A stretch of DNA of 7,214 nucleotides from an uncultured Burkholderiales bacterium. Lineage in GTDB: Bacteria > Pseudomonadota > Gammaproteobacteria > Burkholderiales > Burkholderiaceae_E. The stretch's first letter is position 1; every line of letters begins with the position of its first letter. The stretch is taken from contig CAIXXI010000334.1 of NCBI GenBank assembly GCA_903923345.1, positions 1-7,214 of the forward strand, read 5' to 3'. Under the pieces are notes generated by a model. That model did no database searches, was not told the origin of the DNA, and worked only from the letters and a program-made list of their open reading frames with translations. Both the position numbers and the translations under genes were made by a program. Positions 1 through 6,013 of this stretch are shown here, piece after piece.

Positions 1-696
1 GCCACCAAGACCAAGGCGGTCATCATTTTTGAAGGACGGGATTCCGCCGGCAAGGGGGGCGTGATCAAGCGGATCACGCAGCGTCTGAACCCGCGGGTCT
101 GTCGGGTGGTGGCCTTGCCGGCGCCGAACGATCGGGAGCGCACCCAGTGGTACTTCCAGCGCTATGTCTCGCACCTGCCGGCGGGCGGCGAGCTCGTGCT
201 GTTCGACCGCAGTTGGTACAACCGCGCCGGCGTCGAGCGGGTGATGGGTTTTTGCAATGACGATGAGTACGAGGAATTTTTCCGCTCGGTGCCGGAGTTC
301 GAACGCATGCTGGTTCGATCAGGGATCAAGGTCATCAAGTACTGGTTCTCGATCACTGACGACGAGCAGCACCTGCGCTTCCTGTCGAGAATCCATGATC
401 CGCTCAAGCAGTGGAAGCTCAGCCCCATGGACCTGGAGTCACGCCGGCGCTGGGAGACCTACACGGTCGCCAAGGAAACCATGCTGGAGCGCACCCACAT
501 TCCCGAGGCACCCTGGTGGCTGGTTCAGGCGGTCGATAAGAAAAAGGCCCGTCTGAACTGCATCGCGCACCTGCTGACGCAGTTCCAGTACCACGAAATC
601 CAGCGCCCGGAAGTCATCCTGCCGTCCCGCGTCCACAACCCGGACTATGTCCGGCATCCGGTGCCCGCCGAGATGTACGTGCCGGCCAAGTACTGA
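1..696 (+). CDS. ppk2: Polyphosphate kinase 2 (PPK2), class I-like, 5'-truncated by window edge
   Basis: Frame 1 is open from the first base to TGA at 694-696, giving 231 C-terminal residues; the start and N-terminal segment lie outside the window. PPK2 enzymes transfer phosphate between polyphosphate and nucleotides (GDP/GTP, ADP/ATP) in the cytoplasm. The visible fragment has the family motifs in order: Walker A GRDSAGKGG at fragment residues 12-20, then PAPNDRERTQWYFQRY, which carries the conserved Arg and aromatic run after the P-loop, Walker B LFDRSWYNR at about 68-76, and the basic lid segment with SRIHDPLKQWKLSP near 129-142. The single-domain layout and the VERVMGFC and FERML segments resemble class I enzymes, which favour NDP phosphorylation or polyphosphate synthesis; class assignment is inference. 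No frameshift is seen. The first ATG-like start in the open frame (GTG at 61) falls after the P-loop and cannot be the true start. The gene converges on leuA with a 57-nt gap. Confidence 0.95.
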   Translation, partial: ATKTKAVIIFEGRDSAGKGGVIKRITQRLNPRVCRVVALPAPNDRERTQWYFQRYVSHLPAGGELVLFDRSWYNRAGVERVMGFCNDDEYEEFFRSVPEFERMLVRSGIKVIKYWFSITDDEQHLRFLSRIHDPLKQWKLSPMDLESRRRWETYTVAKETMLERTHIPEAPWWLVQAVDKKKARLNCIAHLLTQFQYHEIQRPEVILPSRVHNPDYVRHPVPAEMYVPAKY

Positions 697-702
697 GGAT
701 TC

Positions 703-752
703 ACCCCGCCCCCGGGGTTCACCCGGAGGGCAGGGGCTCAGCAGCAGTGAGC
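703..752. terminator. Possible bidirectional terminator hairpins between ppk2 and leuA
   Basis: The 57-nt convergent gap holds two short inverted repeats. The first is ACCCCG (703-708), loop CCCC, CGGGGT (713-718), a perfect 6-bp stem. The second is GCTCA (736-740), a 7-nt loop, TGAGC (748-752). Neither is followed by a T-run on either strand, so they are not canonical intrinsic terminators. The position between convergent stop codons makes transcript ending here plausible, perhaps helped by Rho. Confidence 0.35.
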
Positions 753-753
753 G

Positions 754-2436
754 TCAGGCCGCGCGTTTGGCCGCTGCATCAAAGCGATCGGCCAGGCCCA
801 GGCGGTTGGCCGCGCTGATCAGCGCTCGAAGCGAGGCCACGACGATGCTGCGATCGATACCCACACCGAACCGGGCGCCGGTCACGCCATCGCTGGTGGC
901 CTCGATGAAGGCCACAGCCCGTGCATCCGAGCCCGAGTCGATCGAACGCTCTTCGTAGCTGTCGACCCGCACCGGCAGCCCGAGCGCCTGGACGGCAGCA
1001 TCGATCGGGCCGTTGCCCCGGCCATGCAGCACATGCGAGACGCCATCGATCGAGACGGTCAGGTCGATCTGATGGCCGCCGTCATTGCCGACCATGTGAT
1101 GCGACAGCAGTCGGATGCGGGCGTTCTGATCGAGGTATTCCTCGGAGAACAGCTTCCAGAGGTCATCGGCATTGACTTCGGTGCCGTGTTCATCGGTGTG
1201 GCGCTGCACGATCGAGCTGAACTCGACCTGCAGCCTGCGCGGCATTACCAGGCCATGATGGCGCTCGAGCAGGAAGGAGATGCCGCCCTTGCCGGACTGG
1301 CTGTTGACGCGGATCACCGACTCATAGGTGCGGCCCAGATCGGCCGGGTCCAGAGGCAGGTAGGGCACTTCCCAAAGCGCATCGGGCTTCTGGACGGCGA
1401 ATCCCTTCTTGATGGCGTCCTGATGCGAACCTGAAAACGCGGTGAAGACCAGATCACCGACATACGGGTGACGCGGGTGGATCGGCAACTGGTTGCAATG
1501 CTCCACCGTGCGGGCCACCGAATTGATGTCGGAGAAATCCAGCCCCGGATCGACGCCTTGTGAATAGAGGTTCAGGGCGAGCGTGACCAGATCGACGTTG
1601 CCAGTTCTTTCACCGTTGCCAAAGAGGCAGCCTTCAACCCGATCGGCTCCGGCCATGACGCCCAGCTCGGCAGCGGCCACCGCAGTGCCGCGGTCATTGT
1701 GCGGGTGCAGAGAAATCACCGCCGATTCCCGGTTGGGCAGGTTCTTGCACATCCATTCGATCTGATCAGCGTAGATATTCGGTGTGGCTGATTCGATCGT
1801 CGCCGGCAGGTTCAGGATGACCGGCCGATCGGGCGTGGCGCCCCATTCCTGCATCACCGCCACGCAGACATCGCGGGCGAAGGGCAGTTCGGTGGTCGAG
1901 AACACTTCCGGGCTGTACTCGAAACCCCATTCGGTTCCAGGGCGGGCAGCCAATTCGCGCTTGACCACGCGGGTCATGTCGACGGCCAGCTGCAGACATT
2001 CCTGCTGCGTCATGTTGAACACGATGCGCCGGAAGATCGGGGCGGTCGCGTTGTACAGGTGCAGCGTCGCGCGCTTGGCGCCCTCGAGGGACTGGATCGA
2101 GCGCACGATGAGTTCTTCACGCGCCTGGGTCAGCACGCTGATCACGACGTCATCCGGCACCAGGCCGTTTTCAATGATGTGTCGAACGAAGTCGAAGTCG
2201 GTTTGTGAGGCAGCCGGGAACCCGACTTCGATTTCCTTGACACCGATCTGGATCAGGGTCTCGAACATGCGCAGCTTGCGCGCCGTGTCCATGGGTTCGA
2301 ACAGGGCCTGGTTGCCATCTCGAAGGTCGGTCGAGAGCCAGCGTGGCGCACGATCGATGGTCTGAGAAGGCCAGCGACGATCAGGCAGGTCGATGGCCGG
2401 GAACGGGCGGTATTTGCCGGCGGGAGGGGTCATCAT
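754..2436 (-). CDS. leuA: 2-isopropylmalate synthase LeuA, long form
   Basis: Complete 560-aa enzyme that condenses acetyl-CoA with 3-methyl-2-oxobutanoate to give 2-isopropylmalate, the first committed step of leucine synthesis, in the cytoplasm. The N-terminal extension KYRPFPAIDLPDRRWPS and the length mark the long-form subfamily. Motifs: DLRDGNQAL (residues 37-45, with catalytic-type Arg39 and metal-ligand Asp40), KEIEVGFPAASQTDFDF (67-83), the metal-binding HxH in SLHPHNDRG (His244, His246), and GNGERTGNVDLV (273-284). A linker leads to the C-terminal LeuA regulatory dimer domain (about 440-550, with GRGNGPIDA at 472-480), the leucine feedback site in this family. Two ATGs stand in tandem; the first (2434-2436) lies 9 nt from AGGAG (2446-2450), so it is preferred. 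The gene is transcribed alone in this window, divergent from the pilin operon, and is preceded by a probable attenuation leader. No defect is visible. Confidence 0.97.
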   Translation of the reverse strand: MMTPPAGKYRPFPAIDLPDRRWPSQTIDRAPRWLSTDLRDGNQALFEPMDTARKLRMFETLIQIGVKEIEVGFPAASQTDFDFVRHIIENGLVPDDVVISVLTQAREELIVRSIQSLEGAKRATLHLYNATAPIFRRIVFNMTQQECLQLAVDMTRVVKRELAARPGTEWGFEYSPEVFSTTELPFARDVCVAVMQEWGATPDRPVILNLPATIESATPNIYADQIEWMCKNLPNRESAVISLHPHNDRGTAVAAAELGVMAGADRVEGCLFGNGERTGNVDLVTLALNLYSQGVDPGLDFSDINSVARTVEHCNQLPIHPRHPYVGDLVFTAFSGSHQDAIKKGFAVQKPDALWEVPYLPLDPADLGRTYESVIRVNSQSGKGGISFLLERHHGLVMPRRLQVEFSSIVQRHTDEHGTEVNADDLWKLFSEEYLDQNARIRLLSHHMVGNDGGHQIDLTVSIDGVSHVLHGRGNGPIDAAVQALGLPVRVDSYEERSIDSGSDARAVAFIEATSDGVTGARFGVGIDRSIVVASLRALISAANRLGLADRFDAAAKRAA

Positions 2437-2445
2437 GGTTCAAAG

Positions 2446-2450
2446 CTCCT
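2446..2450 (-). promoter_or_regulatory. leuA ribosome binding site
   Basis: AGGAG on the minus strand, 9 nt before the first of two tandem ATG codons and 12 nt before the second, supporting the first as the start. Upstream stretches CTCCT (2494-2490) and GCTCC (2485-2481) are complementary to it or to the overlapping GGAGC, so the site could be masked in some RNA folds (inference). Confidence 0.75.
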
Positions 2451-2513
2451 AGGGTCGCGGGGGATCTGCAACCGCAACATGGAGCGAACAGGAGACGCCG
2501 GATCGGCTGGCCT

Positions 2514-2612
2514 CCCGAACACCCCGCGTTGTGGTCGGGGTTCGGGTGGGCCGGGGTGGCGTGACTGACTGGTGCTCAGGCGCCCGAGACGGGCAGCAAA
2601 CAACCCCGGCCC
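2514..2612 (-). promoter_or_regulatory. Putative leuA attenuator RNA with alternative pairings
   Basis: On the minus-strand transcript, a leader arm GGGCCGGGGT (2612-2603), inside the Leu-rich leader ORF, is a perfect 10-nt complement of ACCCCGGCCC (2557-2548). The same arm, through CGGGGTT (2607-2601), can instead pair over 7 bp with AACCCCG (2542-2536). That second partner is part of the 5' side of a strong hairpin, CCCGAA+CCCCG / CGGGG-(2-nt bulge)-TTCGGG, spanning 2546-2514 with a 9-nt loop. Smaller hairpins also lie within the leader ORF: GCCCG-TCT-CGGGC (2594-2582) and GCCCTGC/GCACGGGC around the three consecutive Leu codons. Mutually exclusive stems downstream of a Leu-codon run are the hallmark of amino-acid attenuators. 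The strong hairpin lacks a following U-run, so it may act through Rho or on translation. I could not settle which fold corresponds to leucine starvation. Confidence 0.55.
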
Positions 2613-2665
2613 GTGCTTAGTAGCAGGGCTGAGATCGACAGTCGGGGCAGCAGGGCGCAACGCAT
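2576..2665 (-). CDS. Putative leucine leader peptide upstream of leuA (leuL-type)
   Basis: A 29-codon ORF, ATG at 2665-2663 to TGA at 2578-2576, ends about 140 nt before leuA. The peptide begins MRCALLPRLSISALLLSTG and ends GCLLPVSGA. Eight of its 29 residues are leucine, including CTG-CTA-CTA (codons 14-16) and TTG-CTG (codons 23-24). CTA and TTG are uncommon in the surrounding genes, which overwhelmingly use CTG, and uncommon codons suit a sensor of charged tRNA-Leu. Leader peptides of this kind (E. coli LeuL is the model) have no product function; ribosome stalling at the Leu codons selects the downstream RNA fold. No Shine-Dalgarno precedes the ATG, but a promoter-like element ends about 7 nt upstream, so the mRNA may begin at or next to this AUG and be translated leaderless (inference). 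The alternative is chance Leu enrichment in GC-rich DNA, made less likely by position, promoter and adjoining folds. Confidence 0.65.
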   Translation of the reverse strand: MRCALLPRLSISALLLSTGRGCLLPVSGA

Positions 2666-2671
2666 CCCGAG

Positions 2672-2701
2672 AGGCTAGTCGGGCGGTGGGGGGCTTGTCA
2701 A
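2672..2701 (-). promoter_or_regulatory. Probable sigma-70 promoter for leuA leader transcript
   Basis: Minus strand: a perfect -35 TTGACA (2701-2696), an 18-nt spacer, and TAGCCT (2677-2672) as a weak -10 (matches T, A and final T of TATAAT). A start 7 nt beyond the -10 falls on about 2665, the A of the leader-peptide ATG. The consensus -35 in otherwise GC-rich DNA and its location just before the Leu-rich ORF are the main support; the -10 is the weak point. Confidence 0.6.
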
Positions 2702-2942
2702 CCCGAAAGACCACCTGCGCACACCGAGGCCGGGCACAAGCGGTCGGGCTCGGAGTGTGAACCGCCCCGCTTGTCGGTCCGGTCCTTACGGCCGTCCGTG
2801 CAGGCTTCGCGCGCACGACCGATTGGTGGACTGTTCTGACCGATCGTTGGCATCAAGCGCACACCTGGGCCGCCGTAAACAGATCACATGCCGTCCCACC
2901 TGTTCCGATCGGATCCGAATGCCCTCGTCTGGCTTTCCTGAA
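2702..2942. other. Divergent intergenic region upstream of pilE, no clear element
   Basis: About 240 bp between the leuA promoter and the pilE start. It should hold the promoter of the pilin operon, but no convincing -35/-10 pair or sigma-54 -24/-12 box was found. TTGGCA at 2847-2852 could be a -35, but nothing like a -10 sits 16-18 nt downstream. The pilE reading frame happens to stay open back to a GTG at 2757, without pilin character or a ribosome binding site, so it is taken as non-coding. Confidence 0.5.
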
Positions 2943-3368
2943 ATGAACCACTCGAATGTCCTGAAAGGCCGCGGTTTCACGCTGATCGAACTGGTGATCG
3001 TGATGGCGATCATTGGCATTCTGGCGGCGATTGCCGTGCCGGGCTATTCCCAGTACGTGGTGCGTGGCCGCCTGACTGAGGCGACCGGCACGCTGTCGGC
3101 TTATCGGTTGCGCATGGAGCAGGCCTATCAGGACAACGGCAATTACGGTGCTGCCGCCTGCTCGTTGCCAATGACTGCCACCACCTCGTTTGCCTACACC
3201 TGTGCAGTCACCAATGGTGGTCAGGGGTTCACCGCGCGCGCGACCGGCCAGGGCACGGTATCTGGATATTCCTTTTCGATCGATGAGCAGGGAGTTCGTC
3301 AGACCCTGGCCTTCCCGGGCGTCGGAACGGCGAACTGCTGGATGATCCGGGCGGGGTCATGCAGCTGA
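2943..3368 (+). CDS. pilE: Type IV pilin-like minor pilin, PilE family
   Basis: 141-aa prepilin. The short class III leader MNHSNVLKGRG is followed by the cleavage site G11|F12 and the mature N-terminus FTLIELVIVMAIIGILAAIA, with Glu at mature position 5 and Pro near 22 of the hydrophobic helix (PGYSQYV). Prepilin peptidase would cleave it and methylate the Phe; it would then sit in the inner membrane before pilus assembly. The globular part has four Cys (73, 87, 132, 140), and the end NCWMIRAGSC resembles the C-terminal Cys loop of PilE-type minor pilins. ATG 2943 is chosen because it gives a leader of usual length. An in-frame ATG at 2919 would give a 19-residue leader; neither has a good Shine-Dalgarno. 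It is the first gene of the minor pilin operon and overlaps the next by 10 nt. PilE is at the operon's end in Pseudomonas aeruginosa, so the first position here is a layout variant. A divergent major pilin is less likely. Confidence 0.88.
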   Translation: MNHSNVLKGRGFTLIELVIVMAIIGILAAIAVPGYSQYVVRGRLTEATGTLSAYRLRMEQAYQDNGNYGAAACSLPMTATTSFAYTCAVTNGGQGFTARATGQGTVSGYSFSIDEQGVRQTLAFPGVGTANCWMIRAGSCS

Positions 3369-3862
3369 TTTCAAGACCGTCGGGTCAGGCGGGCTTCACG
3401 CTCGTCGAGCTGGCGGTCGTGCTGACCGTGTTTGGAATCGTGGTGGCACAAGGCATCCCCGCCATTTCAGACTATGTCGCCAACGCGGCGATTCGGCGCG
3501 GCGCTTCCGATCTGCACTATGCGGCCAATCTGGCCCGCTCCGAGGCGGTCAAACGCAACATCAGAACCGAGCTGCGCATCACATCGATCAGCTGGTCGGT
3601 CTTCAATGTATCGGTCACGCCGGCGGTGCAACTGCAGGGTGCCGGGCTCGATCCGGCGGCACGTGCCAGCGCCGTCACCGTTGGCTTCGCCAGCAATGGC
3701 AGAACCTTTCCCGCCGGCACCCAGGCGGCGATCGACATGACCCGCTACGGCGCGACCTGTTCCAGCACGATCCGTTGCCTGTCGGTTCGGGTCTCCAGTG
3801 GCGGCGCACCGTCGATCTGCGAACCAACGAAATCCGCAGGCAGCTTTGGAGCCTGTCCATGA
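3359..3862 (+). CDS. fimT: GspH/FimT-family minor pseudopilin
   Basis: 167-aa prepilin, likely a FimT/FimU-type minor pilin that helps prime type IV pilus assembly. The leader is MQLISRPSGQAG with cleavage G12|F13; the mature end FTLVELAVVLTVFGIVVAQG has Glu5. The segment IPAISDYVANAAIRRGASDLHYAANLARSEAVKRN is typical of GspH/FimT proteins (ANLARSEAVKRN is the most diagnostic part), followed by a beta-rich globular domain with GFASNGRTFP. Four Cys (134, 140, 154, 166) lie in the last 35 residues and probably form disulfides in the periplasm. The start ATG at 3359 overlaps the end of pilE by 10 nt, and its stop TGA overlaps the pilV start as ATGA, so translation is probably coupled. fimT versus fimU cannot be separated from this sequence; the position just before pilV is where fimU sits in P. 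aeruginosa. Confidence 0.88.
   Translation: MQLISRPSGQAGFTLVELAVVLTVFGIVVAQGIPAISDYVANAAIRRGASDLHYAANLARSEAVKRNIRTELRITSISWSVFNVSVTPAVQLQGAGLDPAARASAVTVGFASNGRTFPAGTQAAIDMTRYGATCSSTIRCLSVRVSSGGAPSICEPTKSAGSFGACP
3848..3851 (+). promoter_or_regulatory. pilV ribosome binding site
   Basis: GGAG 7 nt before ATG 3859, inside the end of the fimT-like gene. It supports starting pilV at the ATGA overlap rather than at in-frame upstream codons such as the ATG at 3775. Confidence 0.6.
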
Positions 3863-4296
3863 AGCCGCGCCGTCCGATGCCTGGCCCTCAGCAGGGCTTC
3901 GCCCTGGTCGAGGCGCTGATCTCGGTGGTGGTGCTCGCAGTGGGCGTCATGGGATTGCTGTTTTTCCAAGGCTTTCTGATTTCTTCTGCGACCGTCGGCA
4001 ATCAGCGTGTCGAGGCCTCGCTGCTTGCCGAGGAACTGGTGTCGATGGCTTCTGCCGACCCGATCAATGCTGGGTGCTACGCCAACTCCGGCGTCACCAC
4101 CTGTGCATCGGCTGGGGCGCGGGATTATCTGAGCGCCTGGGAGCTGCGTGCCAAAGCGCGTCTGCCGGGCGCCGCCGCATTGCCGCCCACGGCCGTGCTG
4201 GCCAATGACCGAACCTACACCGTCACCCTGCAGTGGATGCAGAAGGATGGCGGCACGATCCGCAATCACCGCGTCGCCACGCAGATCGGGGGCTGA
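3859..4296 (+). CDS. pilV: Type IV pilus minor pilin PilV
   Basis: 145-aa prepilin. The leader MKPRRPMPGPQQG is basic, with cleavage at G13|F14; the mature N-terminus FALVEALISVVVLAVGVMGL has Glu5 and the VEALISVVVLAVGVMG signature of PilV. The following stretch QRVEASLLAEELVSMASADP matches the usual amphipathic helix of PilV. Cys73 and Cys82 could form a disulfide. PilV is expected to join the FimU-PilV-PilW-PilX priming complex in the inner membrane and at the pilus tip. The chosen ATG overlaps the previous stop by 4 nt and has GGAG 7 nt upstream. Its stop is 4 nt before the pilW ATG, so the genes are almost certainly co-transcribed and translationally coupled. Confidence 0.9.
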   Translation: MKPRRPMPGPQQGFALVEALISVVVLAVGVMGLLFFQGFLISSATVGNQRVEASLLAEELVSMASADPINAGCYANSGVTTCASAGARDYLSAWELRAKARLPGAAALPPTAVLANDRTYTVTLQWMQKDGGTIRNHRVATQIGG

Positions 4297-4300
4297 GCAC

Positions 4301-5401
4301 ATGACTGCGCCGTCCGGCAGACTGACCCGTACAGGCAGGCGCGCAGGGACCGCACGCCAGCGCGGTGCTTCGATGGTCGAACTGATGGTCGCCCTGGTGA
4401 TCGGCATGATCATCTCGATGGCAGCGATCAGCGGCGCACAGATGTTCGGCACGGTCGGTCGCTCGCAAGGCGGGCAGGGCAGCGCGCTGGGGTCGGCCGC
4501 AGCCGCGATCGGCGCGATCAAGTTTGATGCGCAAATGGCTGGACTGGGTTTTTTTTCCGATGCAACCGCCCTGTGCCCGACCATCAACCTGGCGGTGAAC
4601 AATGCGGTGGTCGCGCAAAACCGGGTGTTTCAGGCCGCCCGCATTGACCTGCTGGCCGACGGCACCGATCAGATCGAGCTGATCTACGGGACCTCGATCA
4701 ACTCGGGCATGGGTGCGAGAACGCTCTCGCCGATGGCCACCCCGATGGGGCAGGTGATTGTCGACACCGGCGCGGGGCTGGTGGCGAATCAGGCGGTGTT
4801 GCTGTCGTATCCGGCAATGGCACAGCCCTGCACCGTGGCGACCGTCAGCAGCGCAGTGGCCGGTGTGGGTGGCCGCACCACGGTGCTGTTCAACACGGCG
4901 GCGCGCTTCACGCCGGCAAACTGGGCCACCTCGCTGCCCAGTGTCCCGGCCTACCCGGATGCCAGCTCGGTCTCATCGATGGGCGATCTGGTCTGGCGTC
5001 GTTACTTCGTTCGAAACGACAGCCTCATCATGCTGGATGTCCTGACCAACACCGAGGTGATGATCGCCGAAGGCGTGGTACGGGTTCGGGCGCAATATGG
5101 CCTGGCAGCAGATGCCACCAGCACGACGGTCACGACCTGGCGAGACGCGGTCGGCAATGCGCCGCTCTCAACGGTAGACCAGCAGCGCCTGCGCGCCATC
5201 CGGCTCGGGGTGGTGTCGGTCAACACTCAACGCGAACGACCGGCTGCTGCGGGTTCCTGCGACACGACCCTGGCTGCGCCGGTACTGTGGCCGGGCGAGA
5301 CGGTCGATCTCAGCGCACGCACCGACTGGCAGTGTTTTCGCTATCGCAGTTATTCGACCGTGGTCGGCCTGCGCAACCTGCAATGGGGCCAAGCCTTGTG
5401 A
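4301..5401 (+). CDS. pilW: Type IV pilus minor pilin PilW
   Basis: 366 aa, the largest minor pilin of the set, as is normal for PilW. The leader is long (22 residues) and basic, ending RQRG. The cleavage point G22|A23 is followed by ASMVELMVALVIGMIISMAA, with Glu at mature position 5. Ala rather than Phe at mature +1 departs from the usual pilin rule. The VELMVALVIGM core and following Gly/Ser-rich helix are diagnostic for PilW, and the C-terminus FRYRSYSTVVGLRNLQW matches the usual PilW ending (YRVFETVVPLRNxxW type). The middle domain has Cys pairs near TALC, QPCT, GSCD and WQCF. The start ATG 4301 lies 4 nt after the pilV stop; the reading frame extends upstream inside pilV but that part is not pilin-like. 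The stop TGA overlaps a GTG that probably starts pilX (GTGA). Role: component of the pilus-priming and PilY1-binding minor pilin complex. Confidence 0.9.
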   Translation: MTAPSGRLTRTGRRAGTARQRGASMVELMVALVIGMIISMAAISGAQMFGTVGRSQGGQGSALGSAAAAIGAIKFDAQMAGLGFFSDATALCPTINLAVNNAVVAQNRVFQAARIDLLADGTDQIELIYGTSINSGMGARTLSPMATPMGQVIVDTGAGLVANQAVLLSYPAMAQPCTVATVSSAVAGVGGRTTVLFNTAARFTPANWATSLPSVPAYPDASSVSSMGDLVWRRYFVRNDSLIMLDVLTNTEVMIAEGVVRVRAQYGLAADATSTTVTTWRDAVGNAPLSTVDQQRLRAIRLGVVSVNTQRERPAAAGSCDTTLAAPVLWPGETVDLSARTDWQCFRYRSYSTVVGLRNLQWGQAL

Positions 5402-5961
5402 AACCGGCTCTGTCACACCGGATGTCGAGCGCGGGTCGACAGGCAGGCGCCAGCATCATCATGGTGCTGATCGCCCTGACCGCCTTGCTGCTCGGCTCGG
5501 CCACGCTGATGCGCAGCACCGAGAGCGCAACGATGATCGTGGCCAACACCACCTTCAAGGATGCGGCCGTGCGGGCCGGTGAGTTCGGCATCAATGCCGG
5601 GTTCACAGCGGTTCAGGCACTCGCCAGCGAAGAGGCGAATCTGGCGCCCTGGTACTACGCCACGACGCAGCCGGTCGATGCGGCGGGCATGCCTTCAACC
5701 GTGGCCTGGGCTGGCGTTCCGAGTACGGCGATGGGCAACTATCAGGTGCAATGGGTTGCCGAGCGCCTGTGCATCGCGCCGCTGCCGGTGACCGATGTGT
5801 TTGGCCAGTGTCAGGTGAGTCAGACCCAGCAGACCGGATCGAGCCGGGGCGGCTATGGCGTCCCGATACAGAACGACCCGATCAAGTACTACCGCATCAC
5901 CACGCGCATCACCGGACCGAAGGGTACCGAGCAGTTCGTCCAGTCGCTGGTTTCGCGCTAG
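5398..5961 (+). CDS. pilX: Type IV pilus minor pilin PilX
   Basis: 187 aa from a GTG start overlapping the pilW stop as GTGA; an alternative ATG at 5422 would give 179 aa. The leader ends GRQAG, then ASIIMVLIALTALLLGSATLM, a hydrophobic helix of PilX_N type. As in many PilX proteins, and GspK in type II secretion, mature position 5 is not Glu (Met here), a feature thought to place the protein at the tip of the minor pilin complex. The downstream segment FKDAAVRAGEFGINAGFTAV corresponds to the typical PilX stretch ending in A-(A/G)-E-x-G-(I/L). The C-terminal part has only two Cys (LCIAP and GQCQV). GTG is preferred for translational coupling; neither start has a strong Shine-Dalgarno. A 52-nt gap separates it from pilY1, the only real break in this operon. 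Confidence 0.85.
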   Translation: MKPALSHRMSSAGRQAGASIIMVLIALTALLLGSATLMRSTESATMIVANTTFKDAAVRAGEFGINAGFTAVQALASEEANLAPWYYATTQPVDAAGMPSTVAWAGVPSTAMGNYQVQWVAERLCIAPLPVTDVFGQCQVSQTQQTGSSRGGYGVPIQNDPIKYYRITTRITGPKGTEQFVQSLVSR

Positions 5962-6001
5962 CTGTCCTGCGTTACCCGTCGACCGGATGTGTCGATTCAT
6001 T

Positions 6002-6007
6002 GAGGAG
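6002..6007 (+). promoter_or_regulatory. pilY1 ribosome binding site
   Basis: GAGGAG, 6 nt before ATG 6014. This is the strongest Shine-Dalgarno in the pilin operon and fixes the pilY1 start. It suggests that pilY1 is translated independently, while the genes upstream rely on overlap coupling. Confidence 0.8.
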
Positions 6008-6013
6008 TCCGCC

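Noticed and set aside
1784..2365. 193-aa plus-strand ORF antisense to leuA
   Set aside because: It is the shadow of a clearly coding leuA: no domain, Ser/Arg-rich translation, and the opposite strand holds all LeuA motifs.
2433..2816. 127-aa minus-strand ORF upstream of leuA
   Set aside because: Composition is Pro/Arg-rich noise typical of GC-rich DNA. It crosses the probable promoter, overlaps the Leu-rich leader ORF in another frame and ends in the leuA start region without a recognisable domain.
2847..2875. TTGGCA-based sigma-70 promoter for pilE
   Set aside because: No acceptable -10 hexamer lies at 16-18 nt; the nearest A/T-rich bases (CGTAAA) are about 21 nt away.
2757..2942. In-frame upstream extension of pilE from GTG 2757
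   Set aside because: It would put over 60 non-pilin, Arg/Cys/Ser-rich residues before the class III leader, with no ribosome binding site. Prepilin leaders are short, and ATG 2943 gives the expected form.
4148..4300. Upstream in-frame extension of pilW inside pilV
   Set aside because: The extra 51 residues are the out-of-frame reading of pilV. ATG 4301 directly after the pilV stop gives a pilin-type leader.
3745..4602. 285-aa minus-strand ORF opposite fimT/pilV/pilW
   Set aside because: It runs antisense through three genes with clear pilin motifs and consistent overlaps. Its length is explained by high GC and lack of stops.
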